Assembly (NCBI GenBank): GCA_030278955.1
Contig: JAOANR010000013.1
Span: 45,358,191-45,422,190, forward strand
From: Hygrophila difformis
Lineage: Eukaryota; Streptophyta; Magnoliopsida; Lamiales; Acanthaceae
Length of the DNA stretch: 64,000 bases
Direction of reading: 5' to 3'
Part shown: piece by piece, positions 45,641-56,997 of the stretch
Layout of the letters: each line of letters starts with the position of its first letter
Position numbering within the stretch: the first letter of the stretch is position 1
Notes under the pieces: model-generated
Told to the model about the DNA's origin: nothing
Database searches by the model: none
Seen by the model: only the letters and a program-made list of their open reading frames with translations
Program-made: the position numbers and the translations under genes

Positions 45641-46286
45641 GTGTGTCTGGATGATGTGGTTAGGATTCTTATTACAGAATTGAGCTGTGGATACATACAT
45701 CATTATTATTATTATTATAAGATTTACAACAATTCGATCAATGTTCTGACAAAGGAAGGACAAAAGTACTTAGAGGTATTTTGGAAGAATAAATAGGTTG
45801 AATCAATTGATACACAAGCGTTGTGGTGTGAAGTGTGCAGATTCAGACATTATGGGTGTTGGAGAAGTACCTACACTGCACTCCGTAGATGTCAACTATA
45901 TGAAGCCCGAAGTTTGTAATAATAATATAAAGTCAAAGAAACATGTTTATTTAAGGAATGAATGTAGACTCTATGATCTGTTTGGGGAAGGGCAAAAGAA
46001 ACACAACTAATTGCAATGATGAATCATCAAGCTATGTACATGGCATAATACAAATACAAATAAGTCGAACTAGATTCATTTTGTTTGTTGTGCGGTAACG
46101 ATATAATTTAGCTGCAAAAACTTACTCAAAATGAATTTATCTCATGCATTAAGCATATAATAATAGTTTTGCTCACGAACCAAAACCCAAATAAAATAAG
46201 TACTGTAGCAGAGAAAAAAAAAATAGGAATCTTCCATTTAAATGCATTTACCTAAAAATGCCAAAAAAAGAATGGACAGGTTTGAA

Positions 46287-46846
46287 TAGGGGTGTAAACG
46301 AGCCGAGCCGAGCCCGAATAGTGGTAAGCTCGGCTTGAGCTCATAAGAATTCGAGCCGAGCTTTGACCGAGCCGAGCGTTGACCGAGCTACTTCGAGCCG
46401 AGCGTTGACCGAGCTTTGACCGAGTCGAGCCGAGCTCGAACTAGTATCATTTTCATTCTTACATAATTTATAAAAGAAATTATATTTAATATATTGTATA
46501 TATTTAATTATATTTAATTTAATCTACATATTTAAATAATTTTAAATATATATATTTAATTAATAATATATTTTTAATTTAAAAATTAAAAGATACAAAC
46601 AATAATAATGCTATACTTTTAATATTTTATATAATTTCTATATTTAATAATAAATAAATATATGTATAAAAATAAATCGAGCCTATTATCGAGCTTTCGA
46701 GCTAGTGGTTGGCTCGGCTTGAGATCATGTGTGTTACGAGCCGAGCTCGAGCTCGAACCGAGCCATTTCGAGTCGAGCTTGAACCGAATTTTAACCGAAC
46801 CAAGCTCGAACAATTCACGAGCCTATCAGTCTCATTTACACCCCTA
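46287..46846. mobile_element. hAT-like non-autonomous element
   Basis: The ends TAGGGGTGTAAACGAG and CATTTACACCCCTA are inverted repeats. The flanking 8-bp duplication GGTTTGAA is perfect at 46279-46286 and 46847-46854. Subterminal regions are packed with GAGCCGAGC, TTGACCGAGC and GAGCTCGAA words in both orientations. No transposase is encoded. Confidence 0.9.
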
Positions 46847-46995
46847 GGTTTGAATGTATCTTTAAAATGTTTTTATTTTAATTTTTTTCTTAAATTAAGA
46901 TTTTAATACATTTTATATATATATATATATATATATACGTATAGAATAAATGTAACGAGGAAATAATATATAACTGCAATATATATATATATATA

Positions 46996-47265
46996 TACTA
47001 CCTCCGTCTCAGTGTTTTTGTTACGGATGATTTTCTGGCACTATTTACTGTTTAACTTTGATTCAATTTTTTTTTATTATAGTTATGTAAGAAAAAATAT
47101 AGTCAAATGAGATCTTGTTAGATTCGTCTAATCTTGTAGTTTTAGATAATCAACTTTTTATAACTTTTCATTATACACAATTTAAGTTAGTAACCGTTAA
47201 AAATGTGTATCGGCATACGTGTTGGGCAGAGGGTACGTAACAAAAATAATGAGACGGGAAGTATA
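46996..47265. mobile_element. Stowaway/Mariner-like MITE (CTCCCTCCGT family)
   Basis: Ends TACTACCTCCGTCTC and GAGACGGGAAGTA. The interior shares GTCAAATGAGATCTTGTTAG with the 40681 copy. It was inserted beside an (AT)n run (46978-46997). The following spacer to 48200 has no gene; 47750-47937 is probably 5' UTR of the next gene. Confidence 0.85.
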
Positions 47266-48260
47266 TAATTAGACTAAGAAAGCAAAATTGTCAATCTATA
47301 AAAGATGTATAATATTTAAATTTAAGCAAAAATAATAACTAAAATAGTACTCTACTATTATTTTCATGAATTAAAGTTATTGTATGTAAAACAAATATTT
47401 AAAAATTTATTTTTTTAAAAAAATAGTAAAATGAATCCCAATTCCCAAGCCCTAACTCCCAACCCAGTAAATCATTTTCCAAACATACCTAAATTGTGAC
47501 ATGGACAACAAACAACATAGGCGTTACCAAAATGAGAAGGAAATCAAATCATGGCATATTGATGGAATGTAGCACAGAAGATACCCAATGAATGAATATG
47601 ATTGTACTCGGCTTCTGCTACCCGACTTGCTTCCCATTGACGTTATTAATGAAAGAAAAATCTTTGACAGCCCAAAAGTCCATTACCCGCACTCACTGGC
47701 TGCACATATCATTCCCACCTTCGTCCATTCCACACTTCTACTGAACTTCTTTCTGCACCGTGCGGCCCCCAACTCGCAGCCGCCACCAAAGCTTCACTAG
47801 GTATCTCAGTTAAGGTGCCAGTAGTAATTGTTTCAATCCAATCTTTTGCTGCCCTTTTCTTTTCGAGTGTCCTTTTCTGCGATCAATCCCAAGTTCAAAA
47901 AGGGGAGTCTTTAATTTTTCTCTTCATCCGTTTCAAGTAAGAATTCCATGTTCTTGCTGTTTGGTGAATCTTTCTTACACTCCTTGTTTGAATCGCAGAA
48001 GTAATTGCGGAATATATTGTGGGTTTCTGATAAAAATTTATAACTGTAGTCTGGATTAGTGTATTTTTAGAGCAAGATTATTGGATTGTGCTTTACGTTG
48101 CTTTAGGGCATGCTTCTGTGAGGTATCTAGGGCTGCCACTGGAACTTGAATCCCTTCTGATCAATTCCACTTCAATTGAATCTAAAAAAACGATTACTTT
48201 TTTTAGGCCCCTTTAATTACTGTTATGATGGAACTGATTTTATATTTTAGGTCTAATTCA

Positions 48261-51166
48261 ATGAGAGTTTCTGTAAACCTATTGGTGGTTTTCTGTGCTC
48301 TGTTGAGGCTTGGAGAGGTGACGTCTCATGGGGTTCAGCCTCTTTCGATCATTGCTATCGACAAGACTGTTCTTGCTCTTGATGTCGAAGCTTACATTAA
48401 AGCTTCTCCTTCTCTTCTAGGAATTAAAGTAAGTCTGTTTTATTACAATGCTGAAATTTTGACAGAAAGTTTTGCTTAGTACTGGTGTGAATTCCCTGAA
48501 TTTAATAATAAATTTGGATTGGAACGGCCTTCTTATCTCAGAATACAAATAAAGAGTGGGTTACTATCAGATATAGGAGCTCTAGCCCATCGAATGATGA
48601 CTGGATCGGTGTATTTTCTCCCGCTAACTTCAGGTGAAAACGAAGCTTCGTTTCCCTTGTAGTATTTGTTTTGAGATTGATTTTTGGCTGTTAAATGACG
48701 CTGTCATATTTGCCTTATTTATCCGATTCTGGTGCTTATCAGCTCATCCACCTGCTCCGCGGATAATCCACGAGTCAATCCACCATATATGTGTACAGCA
48801 CCTATTAAGGTTGTTTTTAGATACACTTTGCAATGAATTTGTGAAATCAATATTCACTAGTTCCTATTTTCAGACAATTAAGGGTTGCTGACTCTATTTA
48901 TAATATGTATGTCCCTCTGCAGTATCAGTTTGCTAATTTTAGCAATCCCAATTACAAGGACTCCGGCAAAGGGTCTTTGAAGTTTCTGTTGATTAACCAG
49001 AGATCAGACTTTGCTTTTGCCTTATTTTCTGGTGGCGTGTCGAATGTATGTATCCTGTCCTATAATTTGTAACCACATCTGAAAAAATGGTTCCCGGCCT
49101 GCTACACGTCTTATTTTTTGCTTATTACTTTGTTTCTCCATTGCAACAGCCAAAGCTGGTGGCTGTGTCGAATGTGGTGGCTTTCACTAACCCAAATGCA
49201 CCTCTGTACCCTCGTTTGGCACAAGGGAAGACGTGGAATGAAGTGAGTTTATATGTCCACTGCTTGTAGCATATCGTTTTTCTTCAGATGGAGTTTTCTT
49301 AAAGCAGTGATTATTAATCGTATCTAAATTTGCTATACAGATGACTGTAACCTGGACTAGTGGCTATAACATTGACAAAGCACAGCCTTTAGTCGAATGG
49401 GGTCCAAAGGGAGAAGAACTGATGCTTTCTTCTGCAGCTACACTGACATTCGACCGTAACAGCATGTGTGGTAAGTTTTGTGCATTTGTTTAGCTCCAAT
49501 TCATTTTCTTAAATAATCTCAACACGAGCCTGAAAACTGATAGGTGCACCGGCAAGAACTGTTGGATGGCGTGATCCTGGATTTATTCACACTGGTTTTC
49601 TGAAGGAGTTGTGGCCCAACTCAGTGTACGTCTTCCCCATAAGATAAGTTCATCTTGTTGTCTGAGTCTCTACAATTTAAGAAAAATATGTTTTTCTTCA
49701 GATATACCTACAAAGTTGGGCATAAATTGCTCAATGGTACGTACGTATGGAGCGATGCTTACCAGTTCAAAGCCTCTCCATATCCTGGTCAGAAATCTCT
49801 TCAACGTGTTATAATCTTTGGCGATATGGGAAAGGTAATGCTTGATAATTGTGCACTTCTGTCCCTGGCGACGATGCTTGCTGTTACTGTATAGCTCAAT
49901 TACATAACTATTATGTGATTCATTTCTTTTGATTTTTTGTGTCTGCAGGATGAAGTTGATGGTTCCAATGAGTATAACAACTTTCAGCGCGGCTCCCTCA
50001 ACACTACTAAACAACTAACTGACGACATAGAGAATTATGACATAGTCTTTCATATTGGAGACATATGTTATGCCAATGGATATCTCTCCCAGTGGGATCA
50101 ATTTACTGCTCAGATAGAGCCAATTGCTTCAAGAGTACCCTACATGATTGCCAGGTACCGCGCATAGTTAAATATAAAACGAAGCATCTGCCAAATACCT
50201 TGAGCTTTTGGGTGAGGTGGTTGTCGACAACTTATATTGATTCTAATCTTTCTGCAGTGGCAACCATGAGCGCGACTGGCCTGGAACAGGTTCATTTTAT
50301 GGGAACATGGATTCTGGTGGAGAATGTGGAGTCTTAGCTGAAAGCATGTTTTATGTTCCTGCTGAAAACCGTGCTAAATTCTGGTAAGATCGTCTGTGTC
50401 TTTCTGACGAATTTCATGTATATAATGAAAGGAGGCTAATTCTTGTGCCTACTCTCACCAGGTATTCAACTGACTATGGCATGTTCCGATTCTGTGTGGC
50501 TGACACAGAACACGACTGGAGAGAGGGGACCGAGCAGTACAAATTCATCGAGCAGTGTCTGTCATCAGTAAACAGACACAAACAGCCTTGGCTGATCTTC
50601 ATTGCACACCGTGTCCTTGGTTATTCTTCTGCAACTTTCTACGCATCCCAGGGGTCGTTTGGGGAACCAATGGGAAAAGATGACCTTCAGAAGCTCTGGC
50701 AGAAATATAAAGTTGATATAGCCTTCTTCGGGCATGTCCACAGCTACGAAAGGACCTGTCCTGTGTACCAGGTAATCATAAATCATAACTAACCATTTTC
50801 AGCCATTTACATAGTTACATATACTCCAGACCTGTTAAAGTTCACAAATTTTCAATGCAGAACATATGCACAAACAAAGAGAAGAATACCTATACAGGTA
50901 GCTTGAATGGAACCATACATGTGGTGGCTGGGGGTGGTGGAGCCAGCCTCTCAGGGTTCTCGACTTTGAAGCCCAGCTGGAGCATCTACAGAGATTACGA
51001 CTATGGCTTCGTGAAACTAACAGCATTTGATTATTCGAACCTGTTGTTTGAGTACAAGAAGAGCAGAGATGGGAAGGTTTATGATTCATTCAAGATTTCT
51101 AGGGATTATAGGGACATCTTGTCCTGTGCAGTTGATAGCTGCCCGAGCACCACTTTGGCCTCCTGA
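48261..51166 (+). CDS. PAP: Purple acid phosphatase, PAP1/PAP27 type
   Basis: Twelve coding exons: 48261-48428, 48542-48633, 48743-48809, 48923-49045, 49150-49242, 49341-49470, 49544-49625, 49702-49834, 49949-50154, 50258-50383, 50462-50771 and 50861-51166 (1836 bp, 611 residues). The start is placed at MRVSVNLLVVF after a 5' UTR acceptor (TTTTAG, 48250); the upstream ATG at 48225 would lie inside that intron. A signal peptide is followed by a fibronectin-like N domain and the metallophosphatase domain. Its metal-ligand blocks are all present: GDMG, GDICY, GNHE, IAHR and GHVH. Such enzymes bind Fe with Zn or Mn and hydrolyse phosphate esters in wall or vacuole. Members of this clade are sometimes labelled probably inactive by database annotation. 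Confidence 0.94.
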
Positions 51167-51513
51167 TTAAAATGCAACTTTGATGCAGAGTATCTGAGTA
51201 ATGTGATCGTTTCAGTATGCTGTCTGAGTCGAAAACTTTTGCTAGAAATTCAGATTTATCCTTTTATTACGATGAGGTCCAGGTTGGAGTCGGGATTTTG
51301 GTGAGATTGCACGCGCATAAGCGTATAGAAGTTCTTGGCTAACAATGAAAATGGTTCAAAGTTATCACTTCAATTGAGTTGGATGTCTTACTCAAAATCT
51401 TTAGAGCATTCATTGTTTTATGAACATGTTGTCCTACTCTCAGATTTGATCATACGTACTCCTGTGAATTGTATCTGGCCTGGTGAAAATGATTAAATTG
51501 GTCATTGAAGGAC

Positions 51514-52107
51514 TGTAACACCCCCATTTGAAAGACAGTGGAAGTAGGGATGTTATCGCCACATTTTCTATCTAAGTTCAGTTCCAAGTTAACTTAAATA
51601 GAAAGTGCTAAGGCTTTTAAAATTTAAAATACATTTAAAACCACAATTGACGACCATAAAATAATAATCTTTTTAAAATCATATTGTACGTACGATATTA
51701 AATTTATAAGTTTAGGAACAAGATGCAAATATATATTTAAGGTACCAATTTGAACTCACAGGGTCGAAAGAAAATAGTGCAACATAAAAGCTTATTTTCA
51801 AATATCTCAATCCCAGATGCAAATGCCATGCCAAGCTCAATCACCTATCCTGAAAAGAAGTGAAGGCAACAAAATCAGCAACGCTGAGTAAGTCAATCTC
51901 CTATCCCACACATGCTGGAGACTTATGGTTGACTCAACGATACAAAGAAAAGAAAAAAAAAATTATATAGGAATAATGGTAATTTACTGAATTTTAAATC
52001 CCAAAATTTGTAATATAGATAACACATATATCAAATGAAACCAATCCAATGCACCGTATTCCATAATCCATATATCATCTCTTGCAAACGAGTCTCGAGG
52101 GGGCATC
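51514..52107 (-). repeat. Decayed LTR related to the Ty3 LTR at 3801
   Basis: Starting TGTAACACCCCC, it shares GGGATGTTATCGCCACAT, TAAATAGAAAGTGCTAAGG and CAGCAACGCTGAGTAAGT-like words in the same order as the Ty3 LTR, but is strongly diverged. It is interrupted at 52107 after GAGGGGGCATC and may continue beyond 52853 (GATGCAGAGGACTC). Confidence 0.7.
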
Positions 52108-52853
52108 TGTAAACACGTGAAAATTCACTCGCCATTAAAAATGTGATACGTGTATTTTAAATATTAATTTAATTACTTTTAGGCATTTTAAATAAATTAA
52201 ATGCTTGAAATAATTATTAATATTTATTGGGCTATTTGGATCAACAAGCCAAATAGACCTATGTTGGGCTAATGTGAACAAGTTCAGATGAAAGACCCAC
52301 AAGCCCCATTGCCAATGAACACTTGAAGCAGGCCAGCCCATGAAAATTAATCGATGTGGATAAGTCCAAATGAAAGACCCACAAGCCTATGATCCAATGG
52401 ACACTTGAAGCAGGCCAGTCCATGGAAATCAGTCAATGTGAACAAGCCCAGATGAAAGACCCACATGCTCAATGACCCGATGGAAACGTGGATTGGACCA
52501 GCCCATCGATTGGTCCATCATCCACAATCCCTAGGGTTTTCCCTCTATAAATAGAGGCACCCTGTCACACATTAGAAATTTCCATACCCTACTCATTCTC
52601 AAGACCCAAGTACTTGAGATCTACAGCAACAAAACGCTGCAGAAATTCCAAGAAGCCGAAGAAGAAGCACAAAAACATCTCGACGTCTTCAAGGTTGGAG
52701 GAATCAAAGGAGTAACAGAAGTCGAACACTCATATCGTTTGATCTTCACATATTTCTTTTAAATTCATTCAAATTCTCTGTAATTTGTAGACATTTCTTG
52801 TAAAATTAATAAAATTATTTTGCAGTTTCTGTCTATGCATTTTTGCACTTACA
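52108..52853 (+). mobile_element. Probable solo LTR, plus strand
   Basis: About 746 bp beginning TGTAAACACGTG and ending GCACTTACA. It has a TATA box at 52546-52553 (CTATAAATAGAGG) and AATAAAATTATTTTGCAG near the end, fitting U3-R-U5 order. No clear 5-bp TSD was found, so the ends are approximate. Confidence 0.6.
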
Positions 52854-53265
52854 GATTTTGGATGCAGAGGACTCTATAACTTCTAACACCGGTGTCCTAG
52901 ACTAGTACTCCGACTGTCTAGGGTTATAGACACATACAGGCTCTACCCATAGGGGGGACAATTACCATCATCCAATATCCAATATCCAAATATCCATAGA
53001 CCATAGAGTTCATGCATTGGTTTCATAAAACATACACCTTACCAAAGACCGAATCATAGACCAACCACTGAAATATTATTTAATCGCCATAAATTTATAA
53101 CATAGGAACCGACTCCACAACAATTTAAGTAAAATCGTATTTGCCAATGAACCAAAATATATTGCGTAGGGAAATGTTATTTAAAATTAAGGACAAATTA
53201 GAATTGATGCACAGGGACGATTTAAACTCGATTTCATCGACACCGCTTTGACTTGAAGAATGCAA
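52854..53265. other. Remainder of old LTR or spacer
   Basis: A/T-rich DNA with short repeats ATCCAATATCC and CATAGACC. It possibly continues the decayed LTR. No gene seen. Confidence 0.4.
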
Positions 53266-53270
53266 GGAAA

Positions 53271-55666
53271 TGTTAGGTCCACGGATCTAGCATGATGTAT
53301 TCTTTATGCAGTGGTTCTGTGTAACGAGTTCAGTCTAGCGCAATGAACACACAGATTAAACATAACCAGTGTAAACCAGTAAAAATGCACAGCGGAATAA
53401 AGAATAAATAATCAACCAGCAAGCATAACGAACATTAATGAGACACAAGGAGTTGTTGACCCAGTTCGGCCTTCGGCCTACGTCTGGGGGATACCAATCC
53501 AGGAGGATATTTTACTATGTGTTTCAACCATGGTACACTACCACACACATAAGCAAAATATGGAAAATGTCTTCACTCCAATCGTTGAGCAGAAGATTGT
53601 AATGACCAAGAGCATCCAGCTTTTGGTGTAGATTATCTCCAATCCACTTCCAATCCCCCAAAGCAAACCAGCCTTGAGTTTCCCTCTTCGAAACCTGTGA
53701 AGCACCCCCTCCTTGATCTTTTCCTCTCAAACAAAGGGCAGTAAAATCCTTCTCCTTCTCCGATTCATCCAAGGCTCAATGGCATTCAACAGATGTACTC
53801 AATGAAATCGGAATACCATTGAGGATGAGTTCTCCAGTAGCCTGCCTGATTTATCTTAGCATTCCATGGCTTGGAGAACTCTTCTCTTCCTCACATCTCT
53901 GGGATGATTGTAGTGGATATTTTCTATGTAAATCCCATCCCTTATGCTGAAGAATGCAGGAGCCTTCTATTTAAACAAATAGCTCAACAGACAGATTTGA
54001 AAAAGAGCCGTTGGAATTTTCTTGGTTGAGTGTAACAGCTCTATTTCTAATTTGAGAGGAAGTCCCTGCAATAAAATGTTAGTCTACATCCTCCCTCATC
54101 AGAAAAGAGCCGTTGGACTCATTGCTAGGCTGATCTCAGCAATCTTCCATCCACAACCCAAACTAGAAGCAGGATACAACAGATGTGGTTCCAAGGGCCT
54201 AGGTTCAATCATCGGTTTTGAACTTCTGTCAAAACTCATGACCCAACAATCTCCCCCTTTTTGACAGGAAGTGAGCCAGCACACAAATACAACTGATGAT
54301 GAACTAAACAAGAATACATGAAATAGAAATGAATCCCATTTTCCCAACCACAGTCTACATCCCTGAAAGGACTCTCATTCTAATGCTCCGTATAATAAAA
54401 TATTCAACATTAAACACAATGGAGCATGTACAATGATTTCCTATCAAATAAGAAACTCCCCATCAGATCAAACATTAATAAGACTCCCCCTAAATTTGAT
54501 TCCTATTAACAGGATAGAGCACAATATCAGTGAAATCTAATTCAAGAGGGTTATGATTAATACATTCATGTTTGATCTTCCGATAGGGTGATCCGCGTGG
54601 GTATTCTCCCCCTCAACATCACGCTTTCTCCTTAAACTCATCTTACCAGAATGGATCTCACCCAAAGGTGTGTGGCTCTGATACCAATTGTTAGGTCCAC
54701 GGATCTAGCAAGATGTATTCTTTATGCAGTGGTTCTGTGTAACGAGTTCAGTCTAGCGCAATGAACACACAGATTAAACAAAACCAATGTAAACCAGTAA
54801 ACATGCACAGCGGAATAAAGAACAAATAATCAACCAGCAAGCATAAAGAACATAAATGAGACACAAGGAGTTGTTGACCCAGTTCGGCCTTCGGCCTACG
54901 TCTGGGGGATACCATTCCAGGAGGATATTTTACTATGTGTTTCAACCATGGTACACTACCACACACATAAGCAAAATATGGAAAATGCCTTCACTCCAAT
55001 CGTTGAGCAGAAGATTGTAATGACCAAGAGCATCCAGCTTTTGGTGTAGATTATCTCCAATCCACTTCCAATCCCCCAAAGCAAACCAGCCTTGAGTTTC
55101 CCTCTTCGAAACCTGTGAAGCATCCCCTCCTTGATCTTTTCCTCTCAAACAAAGGGCAGTAAAATCCTTCTCCTTCTCCGATTCATCCAAGGCTCAATGA
55201 CATTCAACAGATGTACTCAATGAAATCGGAATACCATTGAGGATGAGTTCTCCAGTAGTCTGCCTGATTTATCTTAGCATTCCATGGCTTGGAGAACTCT
55301 TCTCTTCCTCACATCTCTGGGATTATTGTAGTGGATATTTTCTATGTAAATCCCATCCCCTATGCTGAAGAATGCAGGAGCCTCCTATTTAAACAAGTAG
55401 CTCAACAGACAGATTTGAAAAAGAGCTGTTGGAATTTTCTTGGTTGAATGTAACAGCTCTATTTCTGATTTGAGAGGAAGTCCCTGCAATAAAATGTTAG
55501 TCTACATCCTCCCTCATCAGAAAAGAGCCGTTGGACTCATTGCTAGGCTGATCTCAGCAATCTTCCATCCACAACCCAAACTAGAAGCAGGATGCAACAG
55601 ATGTGGTTCCAAGGGCCTAGGTTCAATCATCGGTTTTAAACTTCTGTCAAAACTCATGACCCAACA
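53271..55666 (-). mobile_element. 2.4-kb non-autonomous LTR retrotransposon
   Basis: Two 978-bp LTRs (53271-54248 and 54689-55666, TGTTAGGTCC...CCCAACA, roughly 97% alike by eye) flank only 440 bp of internal DNA. A primer-site complement for initiator tRNA-Met (GCTCTGATACCA, 54675-54686) and a polypurine tract complement (ATCTCCCCCTTTTT, from 54249) put it on the minus strand. TSD GGAAA is at 53266-53270 and 55667-55671. The 82-residue ORF in each LTR (53524 and 54942) is shared but has no known domain. It needs enzymes from another element. Confidence 0.95.
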
Positions 55667-55671
55667 GGAAA

Positions 55672-56814
55672 GGCCAAAATCAAAGTTTTACTCTCGGATC
55701 CACATAGCTACTGTAATGCACAATTTTAACTTGATTGCCAAACAAAAAAAATAAATAAAACTCCATTTTTTTTTCTTTTTTCTTTTTTCAGACAAGGAAA
55801 CACGCATATATTAATATAAGAGTAGTGGGCTTTTGGAATTTTATACAAACACCAATTCTCCACTATATCAGTGCTCATGGAAAAATTAGAGGAAAAAAAA
55901 AATCAATCAAGTACTACGTATGGGCCCCACGCAATTAAAGAACACCAACTTGCCTATTCTTGCTTGAAATTTGCACTACACGAATACACACACCAAAATA
56001 GACACACAAATATATATATATTCCCACTGTAAAACAAAACAGAGTCTGATGAGGACGGGAGCCGAGAGTGGGCAAGGAAGGAAGGATTAAATGTTTAATA
56101 AACCATTGATTAGGTAATTAAAGAAATCAATTGGCACTGTACACCCCGATTTCAATTCAAAATGAAGGTTTGACAGAACCAATAAGAACGACTGAAAATA
56201 AAGGTGACGACGGACAGATTCATGACTGAGGCACATCTGGGTTTTAAAAAAATAAAAAAAAAATAATAACCAAAACAGTTTAGTGAAGATGAGACCGATT
56301 GGAGTTTGAATGAAGTGGCGACACAGAGTTTTGAAGCTAGTTTTACACACACAACTGATGCGAAATTGGGCCTTGACAAAATGAAACGAAACAGGGAGCA
56401 AAGCTATAAAAGAAACAATAGAAACCCAGATTCAATTAACGCAACAGAATGAGGCAACAAATGAAGTGAGGAGTAGAGGATTAACTTACTTTCTTGATAT
56501 CCAATCTGAAAGGAAACAGTAGGAATCACAAGGAAATTCCACTAACCCCCATAAGGAAACTGTCGGGATCATTAACAAGAAAGGAAATTTAGCATCAGAT
56601 CGATGATGAGGAGGAACAAGGAAGAATTAAAAAAACACCACCGATTTGCAGTCTGAAATCTATTGGGAAGAGTAGAAGGAAGATTGATTTAAATAAATTC
56701 CAGAGAGGGTTTCAATTGAATACGGTGGCGAGAACATCTTGGGAGTTGGGAGTTGGGGACGGAAATAATGGATTTTGTTTGAATGTATTCAATTGTTACG
56801 AAAGGATAGTGGTC

Positions 56815-56815
<1 letters not shown>
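55672..56815. other. Spacer downstream of the magnesium transporter gene
   Basis: No coding sequence is recognised. On the minus strand, 56790-56480 looks like an untranslated leader: C/T-rich, then TTTCCTTTCAG and GATATCAAGAAA|GTAAGT. A noncoding or truncated transcript is possible. Confidence 0.3.

Positions 56816-56873
<58 letters not shown>
56816..56873. repeat. (ATT)n microsatellite
   Basis: About nineteen uninterrupted TTA/ATT units. Confidence 0.97.
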
Positions 56874-56878
<5 letters not shown>

Positions 56879-56997
56879 TTTTTTTGGCATCACAAGGACC
56901 ATCTAATCTAACCATACAGTTTTTATTAAACCTGGTAAAATAAGCAATAAGCAATGGCTGAATTCGAATCATTTGTTCCAACAATTTGCTGCAACAG

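Noticed and set aside
48225..48260. Upstream ATG giving MMELILYFRSNS before the phosphatase signal peptide
   Set aside because: It precedes a good acceptor (TTTTAG at 48250), so it is probably intronic; the signal peptide starts naturally at 48261.
50565..50786. Minus-strand ORF inside the phosphatase exon 11
   Set aside because: Antisense shadow of the conserved metallophosphatase coding sequence.
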